Positions 23,809-32,795 of a stretch of 64,000 bases of DNA are shown piece after piece; positions within the stretch are counted from its first letter, which is position 1, and every line of letters begins with the position of its first letter. Where the stretch lies: NCBI RefSeq assembly GCF_037201915.1, contig NZ_CP147505.1, positions 1,178,001 through 1,242,000 on the forward strand, read 5' to 3'. Under the pieces are notes generated by a model. It made no database searches, was not told the DNA's origin, and saw nothing but the letters and a program-made list of their open reading frames with translations. The translations under genes and the position numbers were made by a program. This DNA comes from Haloplanus sp. CK5-1 (GTDB lineage: Archaea > Halobacteriota > Halobacteria > Halobacteriales > Haloferacaceae).

Positions 23809-24033
23809 GTGGTCCCCCTCCAGTTCGGCGTTCCCGGCGGTCCCGAGTTGATGATCCTCGCGTTCGTCGCCCTCGTCATCCCCTTCGTGATGGCGTACTA
23901 GGTGTACACCGACGCGACGAAGCGTGGCGACGACCGTGCGGCGCTCTGGTCGCTCGCAGTCGGTGTCCTGACCATCGTCACCGGCGTCGGTGGACTGCTC
24001 GCTCTCGCGGTGTACGTCTGGCAGCGGGAGTGA
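23809..24033 (+). pseudogene. Small two-helix membrane protein gene split by an in-frame TAG
   Basis: From GTG 23809 the frame encodes VPGGPELMILAFVALVIPFV, then MAY, then TAG (23899-23901), and continues in the same frame as VYTDATKRGDDRAALWS, LAVGVLTIVTGVGGLLALA and VYVWQRE to TGA 24033. The two halves form one small two-helix haloarchaeal protein. A TGG (Trp) codon at the TAG position would fit the membrane-boundary pattern. TATA (TTTTATG, 23777-23784) lies 26-32 bases before the GTG, so the start is well placed. It is a nonsense mutation, a sequencing error or true truncation. Confidence 0.65.
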
Positions 24034-24048
24034 GCCTCGGACGCCCGT

Positions 24049-24465
24049 TCAGAAGCCGACTTCCGACGGCGTCGACCCGTCGGAGTCGTCGAGTCCCCCG
24101 AGGCCGACGAAGGTGTAGTCCTCGTCGACCAGATAGACACCGCCGTCCTCGGTACGCACCTCGACGGCTTCGAGGACCGCGCCCTCGCAGGGACCGAAGG
24201 TGCACAGCCCCGTGTCCGTCTCGAAGTACGCCCCGTGGTTCGCACACACCACTTCGCCGTCGCGCATCGGTGCGCCCGACCCCTTGTCCAGTCGCACGTC
24301 GAGCAGGTGCCGGCAGTAGTTCAGCCAGCCCCGCACCTCGTCGTCGGGCGTGCGGACGAGCACCGCCTCCCGTCGCTCGTCGGCGGCGACGTCGCTGACG
24401 GTACAGAGGAGCGTCGTGTCGGTCGGCATGTCGGAAACCGCGGCGATCCGCCGATCCGAGTCCAT
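24049..24465 (-). CDS. Rieske [2Fe-2S] domain protein
   Basis: A 138-residue soluble ferredoxin-like protein. The cluster ligands are CRH (YCRHLLDVRL, about residue 51) and CANH (VVCANHGAYFETDTG, about residue 74), the CxH and CxxH pattern of Rieske centres. The C-terminal tail is acidic. Such stand-alone Rieske proteins pass electrons to oxygenases or nitrite-type reductases; no partner is adjacent. ATG 24465 is used, and an internal Met at residue 13 is an alternative start. Confidence 0.85.
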   Translation of the reverse strand: MDSDRRIAAVSDMPTDTTLLCTVSDVAADERREAVLVRTPDDEVRGWLNYCRHLLDVRLDKGSGAPMRDGEVVCANHGAYFETDTGLCTFGPCEGAVLEAVEVRTEDGGVYLVDEDYTFVGLGGLDDSDGSTPSEVGF

Positions 24466-24511
24466 CGCACCGGGGTAGCGACGGCTGTGACTTATACTCC
24501 CCGACGGCGGA

Positions 24512-25393
24512 TCAGGGAACCTCGTCGACGATCCGGTCCTCGAACAGACGGGCGAGGAGCTCGGTCACGGGACCGCCGCCGACGGCGACGCCGTCGATCC
24601 GTTCGACGGGGCGGACACCAGCGGTCGGTTCGGCGACGAAGGCCTCGGCGCCCTCCCGTAGGTCAGAGGGGGTGTACGTACCTTCGACCACCGGGAGGTC
24701 CTCGGCATGTGCGAGGCCGCACACGACGGACCGCGTCGCGGTCCGGGCCGTCCGGTCGCCCAGTGCCGGCAGCCGGATCGCGTCGTCGGTGACGAAGGCG
24801 GGGTCGCTGGCCGTCCCGCCGACGACGTGGCCGTCGTCGTCGAGGAGGAGTGCCTCGTCCGCCGGATCGCCGTCCGGTGGTGCGGCGTCGCGGAGCTCGG
24901 CTTGCGCCCGGACCGCGTCTAGGCGGTGGTGGGTCGCCGCGGCCGACGGCACCGACGCGGGTGGGATGGCCCGCGTCCGGACGGTTTGGAGGCGGACGGC
25001 TCCCCGATCGTTCGGCAGGGGGGCGGCCGTCACGACGACCGTCGGGTCCGGGTCCGCGGGCGGCCGCAAGCGGCCGGCGTCGATCCGCGGCGGGTGGGTG
25101 GCGCTCCCGCGACCGCGGGTGATCGACAGTCGGACCAGCGCGTCGCTGTGGCCGTTCGCGTCGACGGTGGCCTCGACTCGACTCCTCAGGTCGGCGGCGT
25201 CGACGCCGGGGTCGAAACCCAGTGTGTCGCACGCGTCGAACAGGCGGTCGACGTGTCGGCGCCACGCGACGGGCGTCCCACCGACGACACGGACGGGTTC
25301 GCTCGCGGCGTCGCCGAGAGTGACACCCCGGTCGTCGACCGGGAGGGTCGCCGACTCGGCATCGACGAGGCGGCCGTCGACGTGGTACCGCAT
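24512..25393 (-). CDS. Class-IV aminotransferase homologue (PabC-like) without the PLP lysine
   Basis: A 293-residue member of the branched-chain aminotransferase/aminodeoxychorismate lyase fold. The N-terminal DDRGVTLGDAASEPVRV and the C-terminal half (PADEALLLDDDGHVVGG, then EAFVAEPTAGVRPVERIDG) align with haloarchaeal PabC-like proteins. The motif normally AKTHNYLN reads AATHHRLD (about residue 160), so the Schiff-base lysine is alanine. The usual Glu in VxEGTxSN is Gly. It is therefore unlikely to be a normal lyase or aminotransferase. AroE lies nearby on the same strand, so a link to aromatic or folate chemistry is possible but unproven. Confidence 0.75.
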   Translation of the reverse strand: MRYHVDGRLVDAESATLPVDDRGVTLGDAASEPVRVVGGTPVAWRRHVDRLFDACDTLGFDPGVDAADLRSRVEATVDANGHSDALVRLSITRGRGSATHPPRIDAGRLRPPADPDPTVVVTAAPLPNDRGAVRLQTVRTRAIPPASVPSAAATHHRLDAVRAQAELRDAAPPDGDPADEALLLDDDGHVVGGTASDPAFVTDDAIRLPALGDRTARTATRSVVCGLAHAEDLPVVEGTYTPSDLREGAEAFVAEPTAGVRPVERIDGVAVGGGPVTELLARLFEDRIVDEVP

Positions 25394-25399
25394 CGCAGG

Positions 25400-25933
25400 T
25401 CAGCGGTCCTGTGCGCGCTCGATCCAGCGACCGACCCGCTTGGGCGAGAGGTCGATGGCCTCGGCGAGGTCGTCCGCGTCCGCGGCCGCGAGGTCGGCCA
25501 CCGAATCGATGCCCGCCTTCGACAGCCGGTCGGCGTACGCGGGGCCGATACCCTTGATCACGTCGGTCGGCTCGGCGGTTCCGTCGTCGCCCGCCGCATC
25601 GTCGTCCGTCGCCCCGTGTTCCCCGGTCGTCTCCCCCTCCGATTCGGCCTCGGCCGTACCGAGTTCGGTCTCCACGCCACCGTCGGGTCCGGCTGCTTCG
25701 GCCGGTTCTGCCGCCCCGTCACGGTCGACGAGCGTCTCCGTCGATGCCGACGCGTCGGTGGTGGCGGCCGCGCCGTCGTCGTCCTCCGCGGCCTCCATGT
25801 CGGTCCCCTTCACGGCCGCTTCGGTGTCGGTTCGCGCCTCGCGCTCGACGCTGACGGTCGCGTCTCGCTCCTCGTCGTCGGTCGAGGTGTCGGCCAACCC
25901 GAGTAGCGACAGGAGCGTGTCCAAGATTCCCAT
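25400..25933 (-). CDS. Acidic protein with C-terminal helix-hairpin-helix domain
   Basis: A 177-residue protein. Residues 1-13 form a hydrophobic helix (MGILDTLLSLLGL), residues 15-120 are a low-complexity Asp/Glu/Ala/Thr linker, and residues 123-177 form an HhH pair resembling the Rad51 N-terminal domain (VIKGIGPAYADRLSKAGIDS, then ADDLAEAIDLSPKRVGRWIE). HhH domains of this type bind DNA non-specifically or mediate protein contacts. The gene ends six bases before the start of the class-IV aminotransferase homologue, so they are likely co-transcribed. Confidence 0.8.
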   Translation of the reverse strand: MGILDTLLSLLGLADTSTDDEERDATVSVEREARTDTEAAVKGTDMEAAEDDDGAAATTDASASTETLVDRDGAAEPAEAAGPDGGVETELGTAEAESEGETTGEHGATDDDAAGDDGTAEPTDVIKGIGPAYADRLSKAGIDSVADLAAADADDLAEAIDLSPKRVGRWIERAQDR

Positions 25934-25978
25934 TGCGCCTCCTTAGGGCCGCCCGATATTTAAAAACCTTCGAGACTG

Positions 25979-26803
25979 TCAGAGATGTGATCGGAGTGCG
26001 TCGTTCATCGCCTCGACGGGGGCGTCTCGGCCGGTCCAGCGCTCGAACGCGGCGACCCCTTGAAAGAGGAGCATCCAGGCGCCGTCGACGGTCGTGGCAC
26101 CCGCGGCCGCGGCGTCCCGGAGCAGGCGCGTCTCCACCGGCGAGTACACCGCGTCGAGGACGGCCAGATCGGTGTGGAGCAGCTCGGCGGGCACCGGCGT
26201 CTCGTCTTCCTCCATCCCGACGCTCGTCGCGTTGACGAGCAGGGTCGCTTCGGGAACCCGGTCGGCGAGAGTGTCGAGGCCCCCGCCCGTCACGGTGGCC
26301 CCGCCCGGGAGTCCGTCACGCACGTCGGCCGCGAGCGATTCCGCGCGCTCGACGGTCCGGTTCGCGACGTGGACGGCGTCACACGACTCCGCGAGCGTGA
26401 AGGCGACGGCGCGTCCGGCCCCCCCAGCCCCGACGACGACGGCGTCACCCGATGGATCGACACCGTGGTGCTCGAGCGCCCGCCGAACGCCGGCTGCGTC
26501 GGTGTTGTACCCACGCGGCGGCGACGTGGAGAAGTCGACCGTGTTGACCGCGCCGATGCGTGCCGCGCGGTCGTCGGGATCGACGGCCGCCAGGACGTCC
26601 CGCTTGAACGGGATGGTGACGTTGAGTCCGTCGACCCCCAGCGCCGCCGCGCCCTTGACTGCGGCCGCGGCATCGTCGGGATCGGGTTCGAAGGTGACGT
26701 ATCTGGCCTCCATCCCCAGTTCCTCGTAGGCCGCCTCGTGCATCGGCGGCGAGAGCGAGTGACCGACGGGGTTACCGATCAGGCCGAAGACGTGCATCGT
26801 CAT
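25979..26803 (-). CDS. aroE: Shikimate dehydrogenase
   Basis: A 274-residue NADP-dependent enzyme of the shikimate pathway. It has the shikimate-binding [29 protein letters not shown] with catalytic Lys, GAVNTV, the nucleotide loop [21 protein letters not shown] and NATSVGM, all in the normal order and length. ATG 26803 (MTMHVFG) or ATG 26797 could be the start. It is cytoplasmic and part of aromatic amino-acid biosynthesis, together with tyrA at the left edge. Confidence 0.93.
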   Translation of the reverse strand: MTMHVFGLIGNPVGHSLSPPMHEAAYEELGMEARYVTFEPDPDDAAAAVKGAAALGVDGLNVTIPFKRDVLAAVDPDDRAARIGAVNTVDFSTSPPRGYNTDAAGVRRALEHHGVDPSGDAVVVGAGGAGRAVAFTLAESCDAVHVANRTVERAESLAADVRDGLPGGATVTGGGLDTLADRVPEATLLVNATSVGMEEDETPVPAELLHTDLAVLDAVYSPVETRLLRDAAAAGATTVDGAWMLLFQGVAAFERWTGRDAPVEAMNDALRSHL

Positions 26804-27083
26804 CGCGGCAGTGTAGCGAGCGCAGGGGGAAAAGCCCCCGCGACCGAGCGCCGGATCCGTCTCTTTCCCCCAAATCCCCCGATTTCACGGTCCAGAGAGG
26901 TTCTATCCACCGGTGGCTCGATTTGGCGGTCGCCTCCGTATTCGGCGCTGTTGAGGCTCGAACCCATCGATATCGGGCGTATGGGCGACAACTTGTGTTT
27001 TATATTCGGTGGAGACGGACGGAGGGTACGAACGTTTCAATGACACGGACACAGACACGGCAGGCGGCGACCAGGGGTGGACG
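26804..27083. promoter_or_regulatory. Divergent intergenic region between aroE and the antiporter gene
   Basis: No gene is supported in these 280 bases. A TATA box TTTATATT (26998-27006) points rightwards and would start transcription near 27030, giving about 50 bases of leader before ATG 27084. This argues against the upstream GTG at 27009 as the start. Two short G- and C-runs (GGGGGAAAAGCCCCC, 26826-26840) form a small hairpin near the aroE start. Confidence 0.55.
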
Positions 27084-28409
27084 ATGAGACGCCAGACGCT
27101 CGGCGCGGTCGCCGGAGCGGTCGCGCTGACGCTCCCGTGGACCGTCGTGTGGGCGACCGGGGCCGCCGGAGGGCTCTCGACGGGTGTGACCGTCGCGGTG
27201 AGTGGACTCTCGGTGCTCGGCGCGTCGTTCCTGCTCGCCTGGGGTGCGGAGACCGCCGAGAAGGACGTGCCCCGGGCCTTCGCCATCGCCGTCCTCGCGG
27301 TGCTCGCCGTCGCCCCGGAGTACGCGGTCGACGCGCTGTACGCGTGGAACGCGGGCGTGTTCGCGGGAACCGAACGGGGCATCGAAGCGGGGAACCTCGC
27401 CGTCGCCAACATGACCGGCGCGAACCGCATCCTCATCGGAATCGGGTGGGCCGGCGTCGCCCTCTTCACCGTCTTCCGGAAGGGTTCGTCGTCCGACCTG
27501 GCGGTCGAGAAGCGCGACGGCTTCCTCGCCGACGCGGTCACCCTCGACCCCGACATCGGCCTCGAAATCGTCTTCCTGTTTCTCGCCACCCTCTGGGCGT
27601 TTCTCGTCCCCTTCGGCGGCGGTATCGACATCCTCGACATGCTGGTTCTCGTCGGTATCTACGTCGCCTACATCGCCGTCATCATCCGCGGCGACGTCGA
27701 ACACGAGGAGGAACAGGTCGGGGTCCCGGCGTACCTCCAGACCTTCCCCAAACCGTACCGTGCGGCGACGGTTCTCCTCCTCTTTCTCTACTCCGGACTC
27801 ATGATATTCACCGCCGTCGAACCGTTCGCCCACGGCCTCGAGAACCTCGGCCAGAGCGTCGGCATCCCCTCCTTTTTCATGATCCAGTGGATCGCGCCGC
27901 TGGCCTCCGAGTCGCCGGAGTTGATCGTCGTCGTCTACCTGGTGAACAAGGCCCGCTCGACCGCTGGGTTCAACGCCCTCATCTCCTCGAAGCTCAACCA
28001 GTGGACGCTGCTCATCGGCACGCTCGTGGTCGTCCACTCCATCGCGCTCGGCCAGTACGGTGCGCTTCCCTTCGACCAGAAACAGTCGGCCGAGATCTGG
28101 CTGACCGCCGCCCAGTCTTTCTTCGCTATCGGCCTCCTCGTCAACTTCGAGATCTCCGTCCGGGAGGCGCTGGTGTTGCTCGTGTTGTTCCTCTCGCAGG
28201 TCTTCTCGGAGTTCCTGCTCATCCGCGAGGTCCTCGTCCTGCCCATCTCGGACTACGAACTCCTGTTGGCGTTCACCGGGATCTACCTGGTGCTCGGCGT
28301 CTCGCTGTTCGTGTCGCGGCGGGCGGCCTTGGGGAGCATCCTCCAGCAGTCGATCGGCACGGTGACCGACGCGTTTTCGGCCGCCGACCACCCACGGGGG
28401 GCGGACTGA
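27084..28409 (+). CDS. CaCA-family sodium/calcium (cation) antiporter
   Basis: A 441-residue membrane protein with about 11 helices and two alpha repeats. Repeat 1 is LLAWGAETAEKDV with VLAVAPEYAVDALY; repeat 2 is APLASESPELIVVVYLVNKA, which holds the acidic PEL core. Repeat 1 is the less conserved (PEYAVD in place of PELxxS). A long cytoplasmic loop is acidic. The next gene, a tandem USP, begins two bases after its stop, so the USP probably modulates the transporter. Which cation it carries cannot be told. Confidence 0.83.
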   Translation: MRRQTLGAVAGAVALTLPWTVVWATGAAGGLSTGVTVAVSGLSVLGASFLLAWGAETAEKDVPRAFAIAVLAVLAVAPEYAVDALYAWNAGVFAGTERGIEAGNLAVANMTGANRILIGIGWAGVALFTVFRKGSSSDLAVEKRDGFLADAVTLDPDIGLEIVFLFLATLWAFLVPFGGGIDILDMLVLVGIYVAYIAVIIRGDVEHEEEQVGVPAYLQTFPKPYRAATVLLLFLYSGLMIFTAVEPFAHGLENLGQSVGIPSFFMIQWIAPLASESPELIVVVYLVNKARSTAGFNALISSKLNQWTLLIGTLVVVHSIALGQYGALPFDQKQSAEIWLTAAQSFFAIGLLVNFEISVREALVLLVLFLSQVFSEFLLIREVLVLPISDYELLLAFTGIYLVLGVSLFVSRRAALGSILQQSIGTVTDAFSAADHPRGAD

Positions 28410-28410
28410 G

Positions 28411-29244
28411 ATGTTCGACGACGTCCTGATCGCGGTCGACGGAAGCGAGTGTGCGCGTCGGGCGGCCAAACACGGGTTCGAACTCGCGGCTCGGTACGAC
28501 GCCGAGGCCACCGTCGTCACCGTGTACGGCGGGGCCGACGAGCGTGGACGGGCGGTCCTCGACGAGACTGCGGCGCTGGCGACCGACGTGGGTGTTCCAG
28601 TCGAGAGCGAACTCCTCTCGGGAAAGCCGGCGAGCACCATCGCTGGTCGCGCGGCCGACGGCGGTGCCGACCTCGTCGTCGTCGGACGGCAGGGGCGGTC
28701 AGGTGTGGCAAAGCGGATCCTCGGTAGCGTCACCGAGCGCCTCCTGCGCCGGAGCGACGTGCCGGTGTTGACCGTGCCCGCTGGCGACATCGAGGACGAC
28801 ACCGGCGCGGACTACGGGACCGTCCTCGCGACCACCGACGGGAGCGAGGTGGCCGAGCGAGTGGCTCCCTACGGGGCCGACATCGCCCGCCGATTCGGGG
28901 CGACGCTCCACGCCCTCTCCGTCGTCGACATCCAGGCCGAAGCCGGGGTGTTCAACGCCGGCGGCGTCGGCAAGGAGTTCGTCGAGCGCCTCGAAACCCG
29001 TGGACGACAGGCGGTCGACGACCTGGTCGACGGCATCGACACGGCGGACTTCGAGGTTCGGACGTCCGTCGTCCGCGGCACCGCTCACGACGCCATCGCC
29101 GACTACGTCGACGACGAGGGCGTCGATCTGCTCGTCATGTCGTCCGAAGGGCAGACCAACCTCGCCGGCCAGCAGTTGGGCACCGTCACGGGTCGGGTCC
29201 TCCGGAGCGTCGACCGCCCGGTACTGGTCGTCACCGGGGACTGA
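28411..29244 (+). CDS. Universal stress protein, tandem USP domains
   Basis: A 277-residue protein with two USP domains, residues 1-135 and 138-277. Domain 1 has MFDDVLIAVDGSE and the nucleotide loop VVGRQGRSGVAKRILGSVTE. Domain 2 has GTVLATTDGSEVAERVAPYG and MSSEGQTNLAGQQLGTVTGR. The loop of domain 1 fits the ATP-binding GxxG-9x-G(S/T) pattern. It is separated by one base from the antiporter gene and very likely co-transcribed, a common transporter-USP pairing in halophiles. Confidence 0.9.
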   Translation: MFDDVLIAVDGSECARRAAKHGFELAARYDAEATVVTVYGGADERGRAVLDETAALATDVGVPVESELLSGKPASTIAGRAADGGADLVVVGRQGRSGVAKRILGSVTERLLRRSDVPVLTVPAGDIEDDTGADYGTVLATTDGSEVAERVAPYGADIARRFGATLHALSVVDIQAEAGVFNAGGVGKEFVERLETRGRQAVDDLVDGIDTADFEVRTSVVRGTAHDAIADYVDDEGVDLLVMSSEGQTNLAGQQLGTVTGRVLRSVDRPVLVVTGD

Positions 29245-29291
29245 CCGCGCCGGACCGCGGTCGTTTTGTGGGTCGACCGCCAGAGTCCGGC

Positions 29292-30659
29292 GTGATCGCT
29301 ATCGTCGTCAGTCGTGCCGACAACGCCTCCGAACACATCGGCGAGCAGTTACTCGACCTGGCCGACTGGACCGAGGGCCGGGACGACACGCGGCCGGACG
29401 CCGACGGCGGCGGCGTCTACTACCGGACCGACGGGTTCGAACTCCGGACGTTCGACGACATCCACATCCACCTCGAACGCCCCGACGTCGCCTTCGACGA
29501 CCCCGATCTGCTGATCGTCGTCTCGCGTCACTCCGGCGAGACCGGCCCGCTCCTGACCGCCCACCACACGGGTAACTTCGGCGAGGCGGAGTACGGCGGC
29601 GACCCCGGTCGGTTCGCCCGAGCGCCACCCAACGCCGCCAGCGACGTCGTCGCCGCCCTCGACCGGCACGCGCCTCCCGACTACGAGGTCGGAACCGAGT
29701 GTACCCACCACGGCCCGACCGACGTCGGCGTGCCGTCGATGTTCGTCGAACTCGGGAGCAGCGAGGCCGAGTGGACGGATCCCGAGGGGGCGATGGCGGT
29801 GGCTCGGGCCGTCCTCGACCTCCGGGGTGTCGACGCCGACCGCGAGAAACAGATCGCCGGCTTCGGCGGTGGCCACTACGCACCCCGTTTCGGCCGGATC
29901 GTCCGCGACACCGAGTGGGCGGTGGGCCACGTCGCCGCCGACTGGGGGCTAGAGGCCATGGGGAACCCGGCGACGAACCGGGACGTGATCCGGCGGGCGG
30001 TCGAGGCCAGCGCGACCGACGTCGTCCTCGTCGAGGGCGACCGACCGGGATTGGAGTCGGTCCTCGACGACCTGGGCTACCGCGTCGTCACCGAGACGTG
30101 GCTCCGGGAGACGGGCGATCACCCCCTTCACTTTGTCGACGCCGCCGAGGATCGACTCGCCCCTGTCGAGGACGGCCTCCGCTTCGGCGACGCCGTGCCC
30201 TCGGTCGAGGGCCGCGACCCCGACGCGGCCATCGCCGTCGCGTCCTTGCCGACCGACCTGATCGACGCGGCCCACGCCGTCGACGCCGAGGCGACCCGCG
30301 CGGCCGTCGAGGGAGTCGCCGTCGCCTTCGAGACGGTGGAGGCCGGGACCCGACCCCGTGGGCGGGTGGCGCTCCCGGCGACCGACCCCACGACCGCGGC
30401 CGACGACCTGACCGACGCCCTGGCCGCCGTCCTGCGGACGGGCGACGGCGACGTGGAACGCCGCGACGACGAGGTGGTCGTCCGGACGGAGTCGTTCGAC
30501 CCCGCCGCCGCCCGTCGGCTCGGCATCCCGGAGGGACCAGCCTTCGGCCGCCTCGCGGACGGGCAGGCCGTCGACGTCGACGGCGAACGGATCGATCCCG
30601 CGGTGGTGCAACGCGAACGAGTCGAACGTCTCCCGGCCGTCGAGCCGCCGGAAACATAA
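29292..30659 (+). CDS. dtdA: Archaeal D-aminoacyl-tRNA deacylase
   Basis: A 455-residue zinc enzyme that hydrolyses D-aminoacyl-tRNA to keep protein synthesis homochiral. Family marks: [20 protein letters not shown] at the start, [40 protein letters not shown] and [15 protein letters not shown]. The C-terminal half is the extended haloarchaeal domain. GTG 29292 is chosen because the conserved N-terminal strand begins there; an upstream start adds eight unrelated residues. Confidence 0.92.
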   Translation: MIAIVVSRADNASEHIGEQLLDLADWTEGRDDTRPDADGGGVYYRTDGFELRTFDDIHIHLERPDVAFDDPDLLIVVSRHSGETGPLLTAHHTGNFGEAEYGGDPGRFARAPPNAASDVVAALDRHAPPDYEVGTECTHHGPTDVGVPSMFVELGSSEAEWTDPEGAMAVARAVLDLRGVDADREKQIAGFGGGHYAPRFGRIVRDTEWAVGHVAADWGLEAMGNPATNRDVIRRAVEASATDVVLVEGDRPGLESVLDDLGYRVVTETWLRETGDHPLHFVDAAEDRLAPVEDGLRFGDAVPSVEGRDPDAAIAVASLPTDLIDAAHAVDAEATRAAVEGVAVAFETVEAGTRPRGRVALPATDPTTAADDLTDALAAVLRTGDGDVERRDDEVVVRTESFDPAAARRLGIPEGPAFGRLADGQAVDVDGERIDPAVVQRERVERLPAVEPPET

Positions 30660-30783
30660 CGAAAGTTACCATTGTCTGACGCACGCAAGACGCGACGACG
30701 AGTCGGTTCCGCGGAGCGTCAGACGCACGCGTGACAACGGGCGGAAAGATAATGTGGCTGCCTTCGAAACGCGTGGACATACC
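30660..30783 (+). promoter_or_regulatory. ftsZ1 promoter with 9 bp inverted repeat
   Basis: Between dtdA and ftsZ1 there is a TATA-like AAAGATAAT (30746-30754), about 30 bases before ATG 30784. Further upstream GTCTGACGC (30674-30682) and GCGTCAGAC (30716-30724) form a perfect 9 bp inverted repeat with a 33-base spacer. The element GACGCACGC also occurs twice as a direct repeat. These could be regulatory sites for cell-division control. Confidence 0.5.
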
Positions 30784-31983
30784 ATGGACTCGATCGTGGA
30801 GGATGCCATCGAGGACGCCGAGGAGCCGGGGGATGGGACCACGGCCGACGCGGATCCGGCCGCGGGTCGGGAGCCAGCCGCCGAGAGCGACGCCTCGAAC
30901 CGTTCGGGGAAGATGACCGACGACGAACTCGAAGACGTTCTGGAGGATCTCCAGACGGACATCACCGTCGTCGGCTGTGGGGGCGCCGGCGGCAACACTG
31001 TCAACCGGATGGCCGAAGAAGGGATCGACGGTGCGAACCTCGTCGCGGCCAACACCGACGTCCAGCACTTGGTCGACGTCGAGGCCGACACCAAGATTCT
31101 CATGGGCGAGGAGAAGACCGGCGGCCGGGGTGCGGGTTCGGTTCCACAGGTCGGCGAGGAGGCCGCGATCGAGAGTCAAGAGGACATCTACGGGGCCATC
31201 GAGGGGTCCGACATGGTGTTCGTCACCGCGGGACTTGGCGGTGGCACCGGCACCGGGTCGGCCCCCGTCGTCGCGGAGGCGGCCCGCGAGTCGGGTGCGC
31301 TCACCATCGCCATCGTGACGACACCGTTTACCGCCGAGGGCGAGGTCCGCCGGACCAACGCCGAGGCCGGCCTCGAACGACTGCGCGACGTGGCCGACAC
31401 CGTCATCGTCGTGCCCAACGACCGACTGCTCGACTCCGTCGGGAAACTCCCGGTCAAGCAGGCGTTCAAGGTGTCCGACGAAGTGTTGATGCGCTCGGTG
31501 AAGGGAATCACCGAACTCATCACCAAACAGGGCCTCGTCAACTTGGACTTCGCCGACGTGAAGACGGTCATGAAGAAAGGCGGCGTCGCCATGATCGGTC
31601 TGGGCGAGAGCGACTCGGAGCAGAAGGCCCAGGACTCGGTGCGCTCCGCCCTGCGGTCGCCCCTGCTCGACGTGGACATCTCCGGGGCTAACTCGGCGCT
31701 CGTCAACGTCACCGGCGGCACCGACATGGCCATCGAGGAGGCCGAGGGCGTCGTCGAGGAGATTTACGACCGCATCGACCCCGACGCCCGCATCATCTGG
31801 GGCACCTCCATCGACGAGGAACTCGACGGCACGATGCGGACGATGATCGTCGTCACGGGCGTCGAGTCGCCCCAGATCTACGGGCGCGGGGACGAGGCGG
31901 CGACCGAGGAGGCACCGGCCGGCGGTGCGACGCCCGAACCGACGCCCGAACCGACGACCGACGACATCGACTACGTGGAGTAG
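30784..31983 (+). CDS. ftsZ1: Cell division protein FtsZ1
   Basis: A 399-residue tubulin-fold GTPase that forms the mid-cell ring. A negatively charged N-terminal extension of about 55 residues precedes the core [14 protein letters not shown] (T1). The T4 loop [18 protein letters not shown] and the T7 region [14 protein letters not shown] with the GTP-hydrolysis Asp are intact. The C-terminus is Pro/Glu/Thr-rich and ends DDIDYVE. The location upstream of secE-spt5 and the N-terminus [15 protein letters not shown] match the haloarchaeal FtsZ1 paralogue, not FtsZ2. Confidence 0.93.
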   Translation: MDSIVEDAIEDAEEPGDGTTADADPAAGREPAAESDASNRSGKMTDDELEDVLEDLQTDITVVGCGGAGGNTVNRMAEEGIDGANLVAANTDVQHLVDVEADTKILMGEEKTGGRGAGSVPQVGEEAAIESQEDIYGAIEGSDMVFVTAGLGGGTGTGSAPVVAEAARESGALTIAIVTTPFTAEGEVRRTNAEAGLERLRDVADTVIVVPNDRLLDSVGKLPVKQAFKVSDEVLMRSVKGITELITKQGLVNLDFADVKTVMKKGGVAMIGLGESDSEQKAQDSVRSALRSPLLDVDISGANSALVNVTGGTDMAIEEAEGVVEEIYDRIDPDARIIWGTSIDEELDGTMRTMIVVTGVESPQIYGRGDEAATEEAPAGGATPEPTPEPTTDDIDYVE

Positions 31984-32045
31984 CGCTCGCCGGCCGGTCC
32001 GGATCTTATCAATAGATAAAAAAAGCCGGCTCGCGTAGCTCGGCT
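31984..32045 (+). promoter_or_regulatory. secE-spt5 promoter
   Basis: The 62-base gap after ftsZ1 contains an AT-rich stretch CTTATCAATAGATAAAAAAA (32005-32024) amid G+C-rich flanks. AGATAAAA (32014-32021) lies 25-32 bases before the secE ATG and is a good TATA box, so secE-spt5 can be transcribed apart from ftsZ1. TTATC and GATAA around AATA form a small inverted repeat, and the A-run might also act in termination. Confidence 0.5.
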
Positions 32046-32219
32046 ATGGACGTCAAATACGACCTCGCAAGCTACGTCCGCGTGCTCAAGATGGCGAGCA
32101 CGCCGTCGTGGAACGAGTTCTCGCAGATCGCCAAGATCGCGGGGGCGGGGATCTTTCTCGTCGGCCTCCTCGGATTTGTCATGTTCGCCATCATGACCTT
32201 CATCCCCGGAGGCGGCTGA
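32046..32219 (+). CDS. secE: Protein translocase SecE/Sec61-gamma subunit
   Basis: A 57-residue single-pass membrane protein, normal length for archaea. An amphipathic helix ([20 protein letters not shown]) precedes [20 protein letters not shown] and [11 protein letters not shown]. It clamps the SecY channel. It is followed after one base by the spt5 gene; the secE-spt5 order is conserved across archaea and bacteria. Confidence 0.93.
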   Translation: MDVKYDLASYVRVLKMASTPSWNEFSQIAKIAGAGIFLVGLLGFVMFAIMTFIPGGG

Positions 32220-32220
32220 T

Positions 32221-32658
32221 ATGGGCATCTTCGCAGTCAAGACCACGGCCAGTCAGGAGCGAACCGTCGCGGACATGATCGCCAGCCGCGAGGAGGACGA
32301 GGTGCACGCCGTCCTCGCGCCCGACTCGCTGACGAGTTACGTGATGGTCGAGGCCGAAAACAGCGCCGTCCTCGAACGCGTGATGGAGGAGATTCCCCAC
32401 GCCCGGAGCATCGTCCCCGGCACCTCCTCGCTCACCGAGGTGGAACACTTCCTCTCGCCGACGCCGGACGTCGAGGGCATCGCCGAGAGCGACATCGTGG
32501 AACTCATCGCCGGCCCGTTCAAAGGCGAGAAAGCCCGTGTCCAGCGGATCGACGAAGGGAAAGATCAGGTGACAGTCGAACTGTACGAGGCGACCGTCCC
32601 GATCCCCGTGACGGTCCGTGGCGACCAGATCCGGGTGCTCGATAGCGAGGAGCGGTAG
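32221..32658 (+). CDS. spt5: Transcription elongation factor Spt5 (NusG)
   Basis: A 145-residue processivity factor with an NGN domain (residues 1-85: [18 protein letters not shown], then [18 protein letters not shown]) and a C-terminal KOW domain ([20 protein letters not shown]). With Spt4 it closes the RNA polymerase clamp. The length and domain order are typical for archaea. Confidence 0.95.
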   Translation: MGIFAVKTTASQERTVADMIASREEDEVHAVLAPDSLTSYVMVEAENSAVLERVMEEIPHARSIVPGTSSLTEVEHFLSPTPDVEGIAESDIVELIAGPFKGEKARVQRIDEGKDQVTVELYEATVPIPVTVRGDQIRVLDSEER

Positions 32659-32795
32659 CTCCTCGAATATCCGGACGTGGTCCGGCGACAGCGAAGAACG
32701 CTAGCGCGCCTTTCCGGTCTCGATTCCCGTCGGTCGGCTCACACGACATCGCCGGAATGACAACCACTAACTGCGGCGTCCGACCAGAGTGAAAC

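Noticed and set aside
23899-23901. TAG read as pyrrolysine
   Set aside because: Pyrrolysine machinery is not known from typical haloarchaea and nothing in the window encodes it. A nonsense change or sequencing error is simpler.
27009-27083. GTG 27009 as start of the cation antiporter
   Set aside because: The TATA box at 26998-27006 overlaps or directly abuts it, so it would lie upstream of the transcription start. ATG 27084 leads directly into the first membrane helix.
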